This document shows, piece by piece, positions 21,994 to 32,839 of a stretch of 64,000 nt of DNA. The stretch's first letter is position 1, and each line of letters opens with the position of its first letter. A program made the translations under genes and the position numbers. This DNA is from Platerodrilus igneus (lineage: Eukaryota; Arthropoda; Insecta; Coleoptera; Lycidae): NCBI GenBank assembly GCA_036346225.1, contig JARFIW010001215.1:8260501-8324500 (forward strand). The letters run 5' to 3'. The notes beneath the pieces are model-generated. The model searched no databases, was not told the origin of the DNA, and worked only from the letters and a program-made list of their open reading frames with translations.

Positions 21994-22864
21994 TTATTTT
22001 GCTTTTCCTTGAGCGGCTACTGCCTCCATTGCTTCCTTTACCATTTTAGCATCGCCCAAAAATTTCAAACTTCCATTTGAAACCGGTTTCATGGATTCAT
22101 CCAATGTATACGAAAATGGAATTCCAGTAGGCAAATTAAGATCCATAATTTCAATGTCAGTGAAATTATCCAAATGTTTAACAATTCCACGAAGACTATT
22201 ACCATGAGCTGCAATCAATATTAATTTACCTTCATGAATTTTTGGAATAATTGAATCGTTCCATAATGGTAATGTACGTTCAATCGTCAATTTTAACGAT
22301 TCAAACTTTGGGAATTCATCAGCAGTAGGGGCGCTTGCATAACGCGAATCCTTGGTGATTATATTATAATATGGATGATCAGGCTCCATTGGAGGAGGTG
22401 GAATATCATAACTACGACGCCAAATAGCAACCTGGGCTTCGCCATACTTAGTTGCAGTCTCTGTTTTATTAAGACCTGTTAAGCTACCATAATGACGTTC
22501 ATTTAAACGCCAACTCTTTGTAATGGGAATGTCAGTTTGACCGATTTCCTTTAGTATTATGTCTAAAGTGTCTTGGGCTCTAGTTAAAACTGAAGTGAAA
22601 GCCATATCAAATTTTAACCCGGCATCTTTTAGTGCCTTGCCTGCTGCTAAAGCTTCTTGTTGACCTGCAAGATGAAAAAATATTAGTCTGAACAATCACA
22701 GTATATATGTGAATAGAAATGTGAAAACTACATTGAAGGTCGATAAAGGGTATTGGATACATACCTCTGTCACTTAATTTTGCATCATACCAGCCACAAA
22801 ATAAATTTTTTTGGTTCCATTCCGATTCGCCGTGCCTAATCATAATAATTTTATGAGTAGTCAT
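21994..22864 (-). CDS. PGAM: Phosphoglycerate mutase, 2,3-BPG-dependent, two exons
   Basis: It interconverts 3- and 2-phosphoglycerate in cytosolic glycolysis. The coding exons are 22765-22864 and 21994-22664, joined across a 100-bp intron (22665-22764) with donor GTATGT and acceptor TTGCAG. Together they give 256 residues, close to animal PGAM length (about 254). The active-site block [11 protein letters not shown] carries the phosphohistidine. [30 protein letters not shown] and [15 protein letters not shown] (second catalytic His) are all intact, and the protein ends in the conserved [12 protein letters not shown] correctly spliced intron argues against a retrocopy. The start is the first ATG, at the conserved N-terminus. 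This is the only complete host protein-coding gene I can support here. Confidence 0.97.
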
Positions 22865-23290
22865 TTTAAGGAAACGAATTATTTTGTTTTCAAACGACTG
22901 TAATATCTAACTATATTTATACTTGCACTAGGATACCTTCACCCATATGTTCTCTATGCCTTCACCTTAAGCGCACCTAATCGATTATTCTAGAACACCT
23001 GATAATTGACAGTTCAAACATGGCGGCGAAGGGCATACAAAACCAGCTGATTTTATTTGTTTATATGTTTGGTGGCATATGCACTTTGTTGTTGGAGCTA
23101 TTTCCGCAGTTTTATTAATCCACCAGCATTATTAAAATGAGGGATTATTTTAAGGACTATGTGCACTATTGCACCCTGCTGGAAAACCATTGCAAGACGT
23201 TTTAGATTGTGCTGAGTATCTAAAAACTAATTCCTAACAAGCTAAAATGTTGTGTTTACACTTTTTTTCGAATACTTCCAATTTTACTAA
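22865..23290. other. PGAM upstream region
   Basis: About 425 bp between the PGAM start codon and the Harbinger element, and presumably containing the promoter and 5' UTR. I see no convincing TATA box or other site I would place, and no coding sequence. Confidence 0.4.
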
Positions 23291-23331
23291 TGGTGTGTTC
23301 AGTTGGGCCTGCACTGGATCGGAGCAAATGC

Positions 23332-23850
23332 ACTCTGAATGCGCTCCGAGTGGTTAGCAGAAGTGAGTCTCGCGCCACATCTGATCTTGGCTGCCGCTAA
23401 GGTCATCATAGTTTTCAGTTGACAATTGTGAAACTTGTTTACATAGTGAAGATTAAACATCAAAACTTTGATGGCACTCTCAGCAATTAAAATTACACTT
23501 GTGAGGACTTTACCAAATATATTATGTATAAATGACTTATTAGCCTTCAGTTACTAATAAATCCTTGTTTATATGCCCCAAGAATTATTCTCCTTTCTGT
23601 GAGATCCAATCTTATACAATAAGTGGTTTAATTTTTTCTATAATGTAATGAAGATATGGTTTCCACTTGTTCATTTACAGAATTAGAATTATTAAATTAA
23701 AACCACCAACAAACATAACATAACTATCCAGGCACATGACAACGTAATGAAAACAAGGAAGCTATGGCCTTGACGGCAGCCGAGATCAGATGTAGCGCGA
23801 GACGCTCGTGTTAGCAGCAAGTGTTCGGTGCGCATTCGCTTAATCCTAGG
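23332..23850. repeat. Internal inverted repeat of about 75 bp within the Harbinger remnant
   Basis: 23332-23412 and 23763-23850 are imperfect inverted copies sharing AATGCGC, GTCTCGCG, ACATCTGATCT and GGCTGCCG blocks, with about 350 bp between them. It may be a nested MITE or the subterminal repeats of the host element. Confidence 0.65.
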
Positions 23851-23905
23851 TCAAAAAGTTGAAATAATCAAGGTGTCAAATGTCAAGTGGCTGTTAGTTT
23901 TGTGT

Positions 23906-24283
23906 TTATAAACAAATATAAAGCTTAAAAAATATGTAATGGCTGTGGAATTTTAGGAATTTATGTATGATGAGAGGGGTAACTGCAGCCTTACAGAGGA
24001 TGGTAAATACGTATGTTAAGTTCTCAATTATGCTGTCAAACGTTTCTCTATTCGTGCAAAATTGCTTACGAAACTGCAAAAATTGAAACATAAATAGTTG
24101 TTTTATTAAAGTGCATGTAAATTTAGTAACCTGTTCATCACTATATTCTTCCACAATATCTAAATAATTTGTAATTTTTGTTACTTCTGAATCTTCCATT
24201 CTCAAACAAATATTAATTTCTTCTTCTGAACTACTGCTACTATCTAATAACTCTTTAATTGAATGTAAGGTTAAGTCGGCCAT
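23906..24283 (-). pseudogene. Harbinger transposase N-terminal fragment
   Basis: The frame starts MADLTLHSIKELLDSSSSS, an acidic serine-rich leader like that of HARBI1-type transposases. EYSDEQ then runs into FRKQFCTNRETFDSIIENL, the conserved Y-x-x-x-x-F-R-x-x-R-x-T-F block. Between Gln of EYSDEQ and QFRKQF there is a possible 65-bp intron (GTTACT...TTTGCAG). The catalytic DDE domain is absent and the frame soon becomes meaningless. Confidence 0.6.
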
Positions 24284-24472
24284 ATTTATTCAGTTCAATT
24301 GCTTGCACTACCACAAATGACCGGTGCAATAAATCTGCACGTATTTGGTGCATGCAGACGAATCGAATAAGCAAACCTGAATCGGGGTTGGTGTATAATA
24401 CCAACCGAATGCACGGTACTGAAAAAGTGCACACCCAGTGCGCACTAGTGCAACCAAACAAACGCGTCATAA

Positions 24473-24928
24473 TCTAACCTCAAACCATAGAAAAATGAAA
24501 GCCATGACTAACAACATGCTAGCGTGCGAGGTTTTTGATAAGTTTGCCACACGCTAAACGTCTTTTGTAGGAGATGTGAATGTGACTATAGGGACAGTAT
24601 AATACTGTGCTATAGCACTATGTAAAAGACAGCAGACTCGTCCGTCATTACAGAACCCCGCTGACAATTAATTTGCATCATAGGTTAAATAAAGTTAGAA
24701 TAGATATGCCACTCCTACATAACAACTGTTGGCAAGTTAGCGCCACCTATTGAAATGTGATAAAACTAAACGACGATAAAATCTGTTACCAGAGTTTGCG
24801 ACTTTTCTGTTCAAAAGGTTGAGAACCAGAATGAAGATTTGAAATAAAACTGAAAATTCGAATTATAAAAAATAATTCTGTCTGGTATCAGGTAAGTATG
24901 AGGCGCCGTTTGTGTCTATAATAAATAC
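24473..24928. other. Unassigned intergenic DNA
   Basis: About 455 bp with no recognisable gene, repeat or RNA. Mixed composition, moderately AT-rich. Confidence 0.4.
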
Positions 24929-24929
24929 T

Positions 24930-25000
24930 GAAATATATATATTTTTCCAATATATATGTAAAATATTTTGTAATATATTTTTTCAAATATATATATTTTT

Positions 25001-25048
<48 letters not shown>
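24930..25048. repeat. AT microsatellite, outermost left arm
   Basis: TA dinucleotide runs with TTTTTCCAATATAT-type interruptions. It matches the inverse of 28310-28416, not the adjacent 26770 region, which shows where the left arm was split. Confidence 0.8.
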
Positions 25049-25051
<3 letters not shown>

Positions 25052-26769
25052 TTGAATATATTTACTATGTTTTTTTTGTCTCTACTATTTTTAACTTTAT
25101 ATAATTACTCCTCCTTTAAACAAGATTTTATTATACGACTTTTGTCGTCGTCCCTTATGATTTCAAATCGAGGTGCTTTAGCAAACGTTTGGTTGGTTTT
25201 TCTTTTACTAATTACTATATTTTATATGCCTCGACTATTTGAAACTTTAATCTCAGGGTTTTCTCACCTACTCACCGTGGGTTCAATCGTGAGTAGATGT
25301 ACACTACCCAACCAAACTGCACCCTCGTTTGTTTTACCACTTTTGAAATGTACTAAATTTATTTTGATATGCCAAATCTTAATAGATCAACGATGCCTGA
25401 TGTCAAATTAATTTATGTAACTTTTATGACTTTAATTTCTGACGTTCTAATATATTCACGGTACTTACCAGAAATATACTGCGCTGAAAGCCTTCCTTTG
25501 ACTGCTGGCTCAAGTTCGAAATTGCCGTACGCACTTTTACACAAGATTCTCCAAATTTGTCCTCTTGCGCACTGCCTCCAGGTGTTTGTAAAACAATTTT
25601 GATGCCCCAAACCTGAAATAATGTTACCCCAATTTAGAATTTAGTAAAACCTTTATCTACTTTCCTGCGTCAATTCTTCCTCGCCGTATTCCTATCTCCT
25701 GTTCCTCTGCTCCGTATCCCGCTTAATTCTTTCTTCGCACAACCAAATCAATCCCGCTGTCTTAATACAAATCACTCCTAATCCTGCTATACCAATTATC
25801 CATACGATGTCCTTCTGCCGTTATATCTTCTCAAATCAATCCAAAATTCTTTATATCGCCGATGCCTTCTTTAACCACTCCAATATCCTGCTGCCGTAAT
25901 ACCCAAATCTATCCCAAAACCAACACTAATCTTCCCAAATAATATCCCGTCGCTTTCTCCTTTACACCAATAACCACTTCCAAAATCTTCTTTAAATACA
26001 CGCTGACTTTCCCTTTTCACTTTTAAACACTTTTATAAACTCTTTTTATACTTGAATTCAATAATACTCGATGAATACACAAATAAACTTTTATTTCAAA
26101 ACTATTTTACAATTTTAACGCAGGTTTCATAAATAGGTCTGTATCTGAACAAATTAAAAAAAGAAGTCCCTTATTTATATTGCTTAGTTATTAACTAAAC
26201 AAACTTAGCTTACTACAATAACATTTTTTACATATATAACATCCAATAACAAATCTCCTATCTTTCAGTGTCCAACATACCTTCGCTATAGTCTTTATAA
26301 TAATTTTAAATTTCTACCATTGGTCCAAAACACTTCACTAAACTCCAATAACGTTTTACATTTTGATTCACTTTAAATTTTGATTTACAATTCGTCTAAA
26401 AGTTTGATTCTATAAAAAGGAAAAGCCAAATAATTCATACACGACCTGGACGCTTTGTTATATTGCAGATATCCATAAATGCGTTCGGCTTTCCGACGGC
26501 AAATGTACTCTCAACTGGCTCATGAAATATCAACTCAGTATAAAACCTCAAGTACCGTGCATTATATCAACGTCATAAAGTCATGTTACTACCTTTTGGC
26601 ATATAAGTTTCAATCTGAAATGGTACATACTTTAACGTATGTAAAGTATAGCAAAATTTATAGTTTTTGAATTATTAAATCTGAAATATTAATCCTATCG
26701 TTTGGCATACACCCCTATTAATACAAATATACCTATAGAAACCCTATAACCCCCTCCCTTACACAATAA
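25049..26769. other. 1.7-kb insertion splitting the left AT-rich arm
   Basis: The DNA has no partner in the right arm. Between about 25640 and 26010 the + strand is strikingly poor in G and rich in C and T, with recurring TCCTGCTGCCGT-like units. A possible exon (25469-25612, -) lies inside. I recognise no transposase, LTR or terminal repeat. Confidence 0.5.
25469..25612 (-). other. Possible 48-codon internal exon
   Basis: Read on the minus strand, 144 bases lie between a good acceptor (TATTTCAG) and a consensus donor (GTAAGTAC). They are open in phase 0 (VWGIKIVLQTPGGSAQEDKF...). A second frame is also open. I do not recognise the peptide. It could be a host exon, a transposon exon or chance. 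Confidence 0.3.
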
Positions 26770-26968
26770 TATATATATATATATTTAACAAATATATATA
26801 TATATATATATATATTTAAAAAATATATATATTATTAAAAATATATATATTTAAAAAATATGTATATTTAAAAAATATATATATATTTAAAAAATATATA
26901 TATATTTAAAAATATATATATAAAATATATATATTGAATTAAGTAATAATGATATATATATATAATTT

Positions 26969-27458
26969 TGCATTGGACAACCGCCCGATAGGGGCGCTGT
27001 TCTTATTCTGAACGCGTGCGTCTATTAGAGATCGCACGTTTTCAGAGTTAAGCACACTCGCTCTGGTCAGTACTTGGGTGGGTGGACACTGTTTCTTTTT
27101 AGGAGCGTACATATACATATAGCAGTTGCAGGACCGTGTAGCACATCTCGACATGGACATAAATAATTATTTAACAATTCCGTACACGAGTTCAATGCAA
27201 GTTTCGGTGCTGCATGTGATTTTCGCTCGATATACATTTTATTTATTATACCTGTTGATGGTTGCAAGACGCCGACACAAAAGGAGGGTTATTTACATTC
27301 GCAGAAGAGAGTGCTTGCTATTATGTAATGTTTATATGACTATTTCCTCGCCTTTCAGTCTCCTATTAAATTTTTGAGTAATTTTAAGAAAACACGGAGT
27401 TTGAATATTCGCTAGATGGATTCGCATAAGTACTTTACATACTCGAAACGCGACATTT
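26969..27458 (+). repeat. Left arm of the 5S-bearing palindrome
   Basis: It starts TTTTGCATTGGACAACCGCC and mirrors 28174 downward. Differences are scattered substitutions and small indels, including a deletion of about 15 bases relative to the right arm near 27365. The 5S-promoter-like segment at 27015-27090 points toward the loop. Confidence 0.85.
27015..27090 (+). promoter_or_regulatory. 5S-type internal Pol III promoter-like segment, left arm
   Basis: AGTTAAGCAC (box A-like) at about 27036 and GGTCAGTACTTGGGTGGGTG (box C-like) at about 27065-27084 keep the 5S rRNA order and spacing, and a T-rich run (TTTCTTTTT) follows. The rest of the 5S molecule is not present. A copy of this layout in the right arm is inverted. 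Confidence 0.55.
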
Positions 27459-27543
27459 CCATATAAACTTGGAGTTGTGTAATTTAATAAAAATTACAAA
27501 GTCAGGGAAAACTACGATTTTCCAGCGTAAAAAGAAAAAAAAG

Positions 27544-27663
27544 GACAACCACACGCGGTGTGTTCCCAAGCGGTCACCCACCCAAGTACTGACCGCGCTC
27601 AACGTTGCTTAACTGCGGTAATCGGACGAGAAGCTGTGCTTTTCAACATGCTATCGTCGTCGT
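27544..27663 (-). rRNA. 5S rRNA-like gene, full length
   Basis: On the minus strand 120 bases align along the whole 5S rRNA: GATAGCATGTTGAAAAGC (helix II/III region), CTTCTCGTCCGATTACCG, AGTTAAGCAACGTTGAGCGC (box A/intermediate element), GGTCAGTACTTGGGTGGGTG (box C) and ACCGCTTGGGAACACACCGC. The first nine bases can pair with the last nine (8 of 9, with G-U), restoring helix I. T8 follows immediately (27535-27542 on +), as for Pol III termination. Several substitutions against typical insect 5S mean it may be a diverged copy or pseudogene rather than a working gene. Confidence 0.75.
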
Positions 27664-27667
27664 CTAT

Positions 27668-28172
27668 ACTTAATGTCGCGTTCCGGGTATGTATAGTGCT
27701 TATGAGAATGCTTCTAGCAAATATTCAAACGCCACGTTTTCTTAAAATTACTAAAAAATTTAATAAACGACAGCCAAAAAGTAGACTGAAAGACGAGCAA
27801 TTAGTCGTATAATCATTACATAATAGCAAGCACTCTCTTCTGCGATTGTAAGTAACCCTCCTTTGTGTCGGCGTCTTGCAACCATCAACAGGTATAATAA
27901 ATAAAATGTATGTCAAGCTAAAATCACATGCAGCACCGAAATTTGCATTGAACTCGTGTACAGGATTGTTAAATAATTATTTATGTGCATGTAGACATAT
28001 GCTACACGGTCCTGCAACTGCTATATGTATATGTACGCTCCTAAAAAAAACAGTGTCCACCCACCCAAGTACTGACCAGAGCGAGGGTGCTTAACTCTGA
28101 AAATGTGCGATCTCTAATAGACGCACGCGTTCAGAATAAGAACAGCGCCCCTATCGGGCGGTAGTCCAATGC

Positions 28173-28174
<2 letters not shown>
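27668..28174 (-). repeat. Right arm of the 5S-bearing palindrome
   Basis: It is the inverse of 26969-27458. Shared landmarks are GTTGCAAGACGCCGACACAA, the 5S-like box and GACCACCGCCCGATAGGGGC-like ends. The two arms can form a hairpin stem of about 490 bp. Confidence 0.85.
28053..28125 (-). promoter_or_regulatory. 5S-type internal promoter-like segment, right arm
   Basis: It is the inverse of the left-arm segment, with AGTTAAGCACCCTCGCTC and GGTCAGTACTTGGGTGGGTG read on the minus strand. It also points at the loop, so the two arm promoters are convergent. Confidence 0.55.
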
Positions 28175-28210
<36 letters not shown>

Positions 28211-28317
28211 CATTGTTACTTAATTCAATAAATATATTTTTTAAATATATATATATATATATATATTTTTTAAATATATATATTTTTTAAATATATATAT
28301 TTTTTAAATATACATAT

Positions 28318-28358
<41 letters not shown>

Positions 28359-28416
28359 AAAAAATATATATTACAAAATATTTTACATAAATATTAGAAA
28401 AAATATATATATTTCA

Positions 28417-29199
28417 TAGGTAAGCGTTCTACAAGCATAATAGATAAAAATTAATTTGTTCATTGTTTTATATAGAGAACAATAAACAAATTGAAAGTCT
28501 GCTGATGTAGTCAGTAATTGGCGATGTGCATTATTTTTCACCTTGGATAAATTCAATTTTTTATTAAATCAGAAACTACATATACATTATATAGGTACAT
28601 AATCTACAATTAATATAAATAAAATATAAGATTCGAATTTGATTCTAACAAATAAATAGATGTATATAAATTAGGTAATTCCAAATTTATTTTTGAGTAT
28701 ACACAATTAATACCTATATGTACATCAATTCTATATCATTTATATGAGTGTCTCAACAAAATACCTTATTCGAAGTACTGATTCTAACAGTAACAATTAA
28801 AAAATGCACAGTTCCCAAGATATTCTTAAATTTATAGGGAGAGTATATAAAGTTTCAGAAGAATTTGTAATGTTTAGTAAATACAATCCTTTAGTTGTTA
28901 TAGAAACTAGTAACACCCCACTTTCAAAAAATTTATGTATATACAATATCAAAGAAATGCGTTTACCATATTCGTCATAAAAATACTAATTACAGAATAC
29001 TTAGGATTAATACATTAAATTTAACATACCAACAATTATTTACATGTTTACAAGCATTTAAGTGGAAATATACATATTAGAGAGAACTTTTAAGGAAATG
29101 CAAAATGTCTATATTGTTTCAGGTAGATTGTTCACATTTTTTTGCGCTTGAAACAATGGAGCTCAACACAGTAAATTTGTTCTATGCCTTGGTAAAGCA
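28417..29199. other. Unassigned AT-rich DNA
   Basis: About 780 bp, strongly AT-rich. No gene, repeat or RNA recognised. Confidence 0.4.
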
Positions 29200-30090
29200 A
29201 ATGTGGGAGAGTTACAGATGATCTAATTGAGGAATATTGGTATATTCATTTGTAGTAACGACCAATCAATTTTCATCAAATCTTCATATAGATCCCTATT
29301 TGTTTCTTAAAATTGCAGTCAGAAGAATTATCAGTAACCAGGCATATAGTGTTAGTTTTAGTATTAAGATCTATCACTAAATCTGGATGATAACTGTCTT
29401 CTGGTAGAATTAGTATCTCGGTAGCTCTACTCACATAACAATTTAAAGATAAAAAAACTAGATACAGAAACCTGCCATCACAATTCGGTACCGTGTTATA
29501 CTGAATAAGATTTTAAAAGTTTTAAAAATGTATTAACATCTGGATTTTGTTTGAACTAGTTGTGGTTTTATATTCCGATATATTAAAATCACCTAAAATT
29601 AAGGAAGAAGTAGTATGCAGAAAATCCATAGCATCAAGCGCATCAAATAATGTTACATAGTCCTGTACAGTAGCTCTAGGTGAAACATACTTGTATATAA
29701 CAATGATGCAATAAAAACAAAATTGCAATCCTATCTTTAGCTTAGTTAATAAGATATCATTGTTCAGAATATTATTAAATAGCGGATTAATTGTAAGATA
29801 GTCTATAATAGTTACTCTAATACATTTAGTAGCAACAAGTAGAACATCTCTTCCCTTTTCAGTATTCATAAACACCATCACAATCTATACGTGCAACATT
29901 GTATAAATTACTATCAAATAACTCAGAGTCATAATATGTTTTGTTGAGTCAAGTTTCAGTAAAGCAAATGACATCGTAATGCATATTGTTAGAAAAAATG
30001 TGTACCTCTTCCCAATAAACTGATAATTTTGGTAATAAACATGTATAGATTTGCTATATTTTGGTAGCATATTACAGTTAGTAGATCTAA
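29200..30090 (-). pseudogene. LINE-G endonuclease fragment
   Basis: Minus-strand APE endonuclease blocks appear in order, with stops and shifts: KSIHVYYQN, DVICFTET (catalytic Glu block), YYDSELFDSNLYNVARID, VLLVATKCIRV, SLILGDFNISEY (GDFN block), and ILPEDSYHPDLVIDL (near-C-terminal His block). No ORF1 or RT flanks it, so it is an isolated fragment of a Jockey-like LINE. It lies beyond the 3' end of the THAP-like transposase. Confidence 0.8.
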
Positions 30091-30245
30091 GCATGTTAGA
30101 AATACTATGCCTGTATAGTTTGAGCACCAAAGCGAATAGAAAAAAAGATGTAAAAAGTAGAAGGCTCAAAGAAGAAAGGCCTTGGGATACTGAGTGTGAT
30201 ACTAAACCGATAGCACTGAATATTACAAAACAGACTACTGGAACC

Positions 30246-31412
30246 CTATGTCTGAAACATAGCGCTGTTTAGTAGCCTGCTCTTAAACTTCGTTTTATTC
30301 CTATTAATATCTGCAGCTTGCTTATATAAACTGCAACTACTGCTAGATATTCTGCCATCCTTACCAGTAATTATAGCATTAATTGCTTTACAGAAATTAA
30401 AAATACATAAATTAATTACAAAACTAATAATAAAATCGATTATTGAATCCTTATGAACACAAACAAAACGAAAAGAGACATAATGTTTTACATACTTAGA
30501 AATAAGGTGACGAACATTTTTGTCTAATGCAAAATTTGAAAGTATAAACTTTGTTATATTATATGTTTTATATATGCACGAGATATAAAAATCATTACAA
30601 TAGTAAAGACTAAAATGCTGTTCATTTAGTTCTTTAGCCATTGTTAAAGAAGTAAAACTTGTGTTGTCCTTATTGTTCTTTAACATATATTTTACAAAAC
30701 TCACAAGGAAATTTTTTAATAACAGTTTTCACTATAAAGCCTGCTACATACCCCATAGCAGCTTTACGTATAGGTCTTTCCAACACCCCACTATCCATAG
30801 TAGCTAGTCCCCTATGAATTACTGAATTTTGCAAACCACTATTATGATTAGAATCCTTTGTCAACATTTTTACAAAAAAGAAATTTTTAAGTTGCATCAA
30901 TGATGACTCAAAGGTTTCTTCACAATTTGCCCCTACCGAGTGAACTCCAGCAACATTTCGCACTAAGAGTGCTTTATAGGAGTCTCTAAACTGTTCACAC
31001 GTTGGACTATTGTGTCGTCCCTTATGCTGTCTTATTTGACCAAAGTAATTTTCTAATGGGTCCTGATTAAAGGATCTCGCAAAAAAATATGTGACACCAT
31101 TGGAAAATATTATATCGGCTAGGTCAATAAATCCATCAACAGTACGAATAAAAAATTTTAAAGATGGTGGCACACTAATTTTATTTGTGCCCTGTACTTG
31201 GAAACACATTTGAAGTAGATAGGCCTTTGAATTCTTCCAAAATTCGATATGTTGCGAACGTTTGGTAAATGCTCCAGTAAGTGGCTTTCCTGGCTTACAT
31301 TTAAATGTCCCACTATTCAAACTATCAAATAGTGTGTCCAAAAATTTAACCACTTTAGCTGTTTCTTGTGCACCTTCGTCCAATTTATGTTTTCCCATAA
31401 CATCAGTTCCAC
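30246..31412 (-). pseudogene. THAP9-like C-terminal exon, frameshifted
   Basis: The acceptor TTTGCAG precedes GGTDVMGKHKLDEGAQ. FARSFNQDPLENYFGQIRQH contains the conserved D-P-L-E-N-x-F-x-x-I-R block with the catalytic Glu. AGFIVKTVIKKFPCEFC follows. The frame ends at 30670 but similar coding sequence goes on in another frame to 30246. Confidence 0.85.
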
Positions 31413-31535
31413 CTGCAAATATAAACATATAGTATGCTCATCGTACAAGTATAATTTTTATATAACATAACATACTAAAAATCCAAACAGCACGGTGTTT
31501 TGGTGCTTTGATATATTAATTATAGTAATAATTAC

Positions 31536-31958
31536 CATTTCGAGCCATGATATTCATCGTTGAGGCCATTGAATGACTAAATACTTGTGTAGCAAGTGAA
31601 GCCTTCATCGTTTTAATTTTTCCATTAACCACATGACAGTCAGTTATTTTTGGCAGGTAACGTATATTAACACTGCATGCATCAATAAAATAAGTGTTCA
31701 CAATATCTTCCCATTTTGCTGTTAAAATGCCATCATTCGACTTCCAAATTAAGTCTTTTGTTAACAAATTATTACGAAGACCTTTAACTAAATGAGGGAC
31801 ATCATAAAGCGGAATAATTTCACAATCATTAATAATTATGTGACGCTTTGGAACCAAATTCTTTTTTAAATATATTGCTCGTGCATCTAACACCATTCTC
31901 TCTATGGCTGATCTGTTGGTTGGGCATTGATCACATATGGTAGCCAGTATTTTCAATC
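31536..31958 (-). pseudogene. THAP9-like exon, RNase H-like core with insertion domain
   Basis: LKILATICDQCPTNRSAIER holds the second acidic block. CEIIPLYDVPHLVKGLRNNL is the H-L-x-K-x-x-R-N block of THAP9/P transposases. The exon is uninterrupted and ends at a GTAATT donor. Confidence 0.85.
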
Positions 31959-32027
31959 CTAAAAGATTAGTTGATAAGAAATTTATATGATGTAAGAGAT
32001 GTTTTAATAAAATTAGGTGTTCCTATC

Positions 32028-32352
32028 CAACGCCGTATCGGGGGGGGGGGTTCAAACCCCCTCCAAAATAATAGTACCGCTTGCCTTCTAAATGTTATCT
32101 GCCTCGTATATATCCCTAGAAAAGTAGGAATTGTTTTATCAGTTCTAGTATCTACTTTCCTTTAATTATTTTATTTTTCAGAATATGTTAAGACTAAGGA
32201 CTGCCATATACTCTTGTAAAAAATTTATTTGTTTTTCCCATAAACAAAGTACTTTGAATTTTTGTTCGAATTCAATAAAATTTGTTGCTAAATAATTTGT
32301 CTGATTTTTTAAACCCCCACCGAAATGTTTATCCAGATACGGCCTTCTTCCT
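32028..32352. repeat. Short element with GCCGTATC inverted ends and G-run
   Basis: In an intron of the THAP pseudogene. GCCGTATCGGGGGGGGGG starts at about 32031, and its inverse, TATCCAGATACGGC with AACCCCCACC, is at about 32306-32341. It is probably a 320-bp nonautonomous element. Boundaries are approximate. Confidence 0.45.
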
Positions 32353-32410
32353 ATCAATATTTATTAATGATGTGTATTATATACGAATAAGTCTTGACCA
32401 AACTTTTTAC

Positions 32411-32839
32411 CTGCATCGTGTAATTCCTTAATTACTGATGTAAGCGAGTCTTTAATAGCATGAGATGTTGATGTAGATTTACAAAAGGTATAGCAAATGG
32501 TTTGTTTCCATTTTCTAGTAACACCTCTTGCCATAAACACCAGAGCATGATCTACAATTTAACCATCTTGTACTCCAACAAGTTCATCTTTATGCTTTTG
32601 GTATGAATCATCCGGCATTAGAGAAATTTCATCAAAGAGAACCATACACAACTTTTCTCTGGGTTTGAAGTGCTGTATTGAAATTTCAAATTTTCTATCA
32701 CAAACGAATTAATGTCATCAGTAACTGGTATCTTATGCAATAAACGTGATAAAGTTCTTTTAGAAGGGAGTTTAAACCATTTAGCTAAGAAGCGATAACC
32801 AGGACCAGATGTTTTATATAGAGCTAAAGACATCACTTT
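32411..32839 (-). pseudogene. THAP9-like exon, 3' half, catalytic start
   Basis: Directly after the Copia LTR the frame gives MSLALYKTSGPGYRFLAKWF and LPSKRTLSRLL. After a frameshift it gives MVLFDEISLMPDDSY, the first catalytic Asp region, and ALVFMARGVTRKWKQTICY. A stop (TAA) sits at about 32560. It ends at GATGCAG followed by GTAAAA. Confidence 0.8.

Larger units (their letters stand above)
23291..24469 (-). mobile_element. Decayed PIF/Harbinger-like element with TAA duplication
   Basis: The 1179-bp segment is flanked by TAA at 23288-23290 and 24470-24472. Its ends are imperfect inverted repeats: left TGGTGTGTTCAGTTG...GCACTGG, right (reverse complement) TGACGCGTTTGTTTGGTTG...GCACTGG. On the minus strand it contains the N-terminus of a Harbinger-type transposase starting 187 bp from the right end. 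A 3-bp TAA/TTA duplication is the family hallmark. The ends are diverged, so the boundaries are tentative. Confidence 0.55.
24929..28416. repeat. Large inverted-repeat (foldback) structure with 5S rRNA-like loop
   Basis: The outer ends TGAAATATATATATTTTT (24929) and its inverse (28416) flank mirror-image AT-rich arms. The inner 490-500 bp of each arm (26969-27458 and 27668-28174) is ordinary-complexity DNA, mostly identical in inverted orientation. The loop (27459-27667) carries a 5S rRNA-like sequence. The left AT-rich arm is interrupted by about 1.7 kb (25049-26769) that has no counterpart in the right arm and so looks like a later insertion. No target duplication was found. Confidence 0.8.

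Noticed and set aside
25052..25411. Hydrophobic open frame resembling a membrane protein on the + strand
   Set aside because: It begins at a non-ATG codon in the TA repeat, the hydrophobicity follows from T-rich DNA, and the better exon signal is on the other strand.
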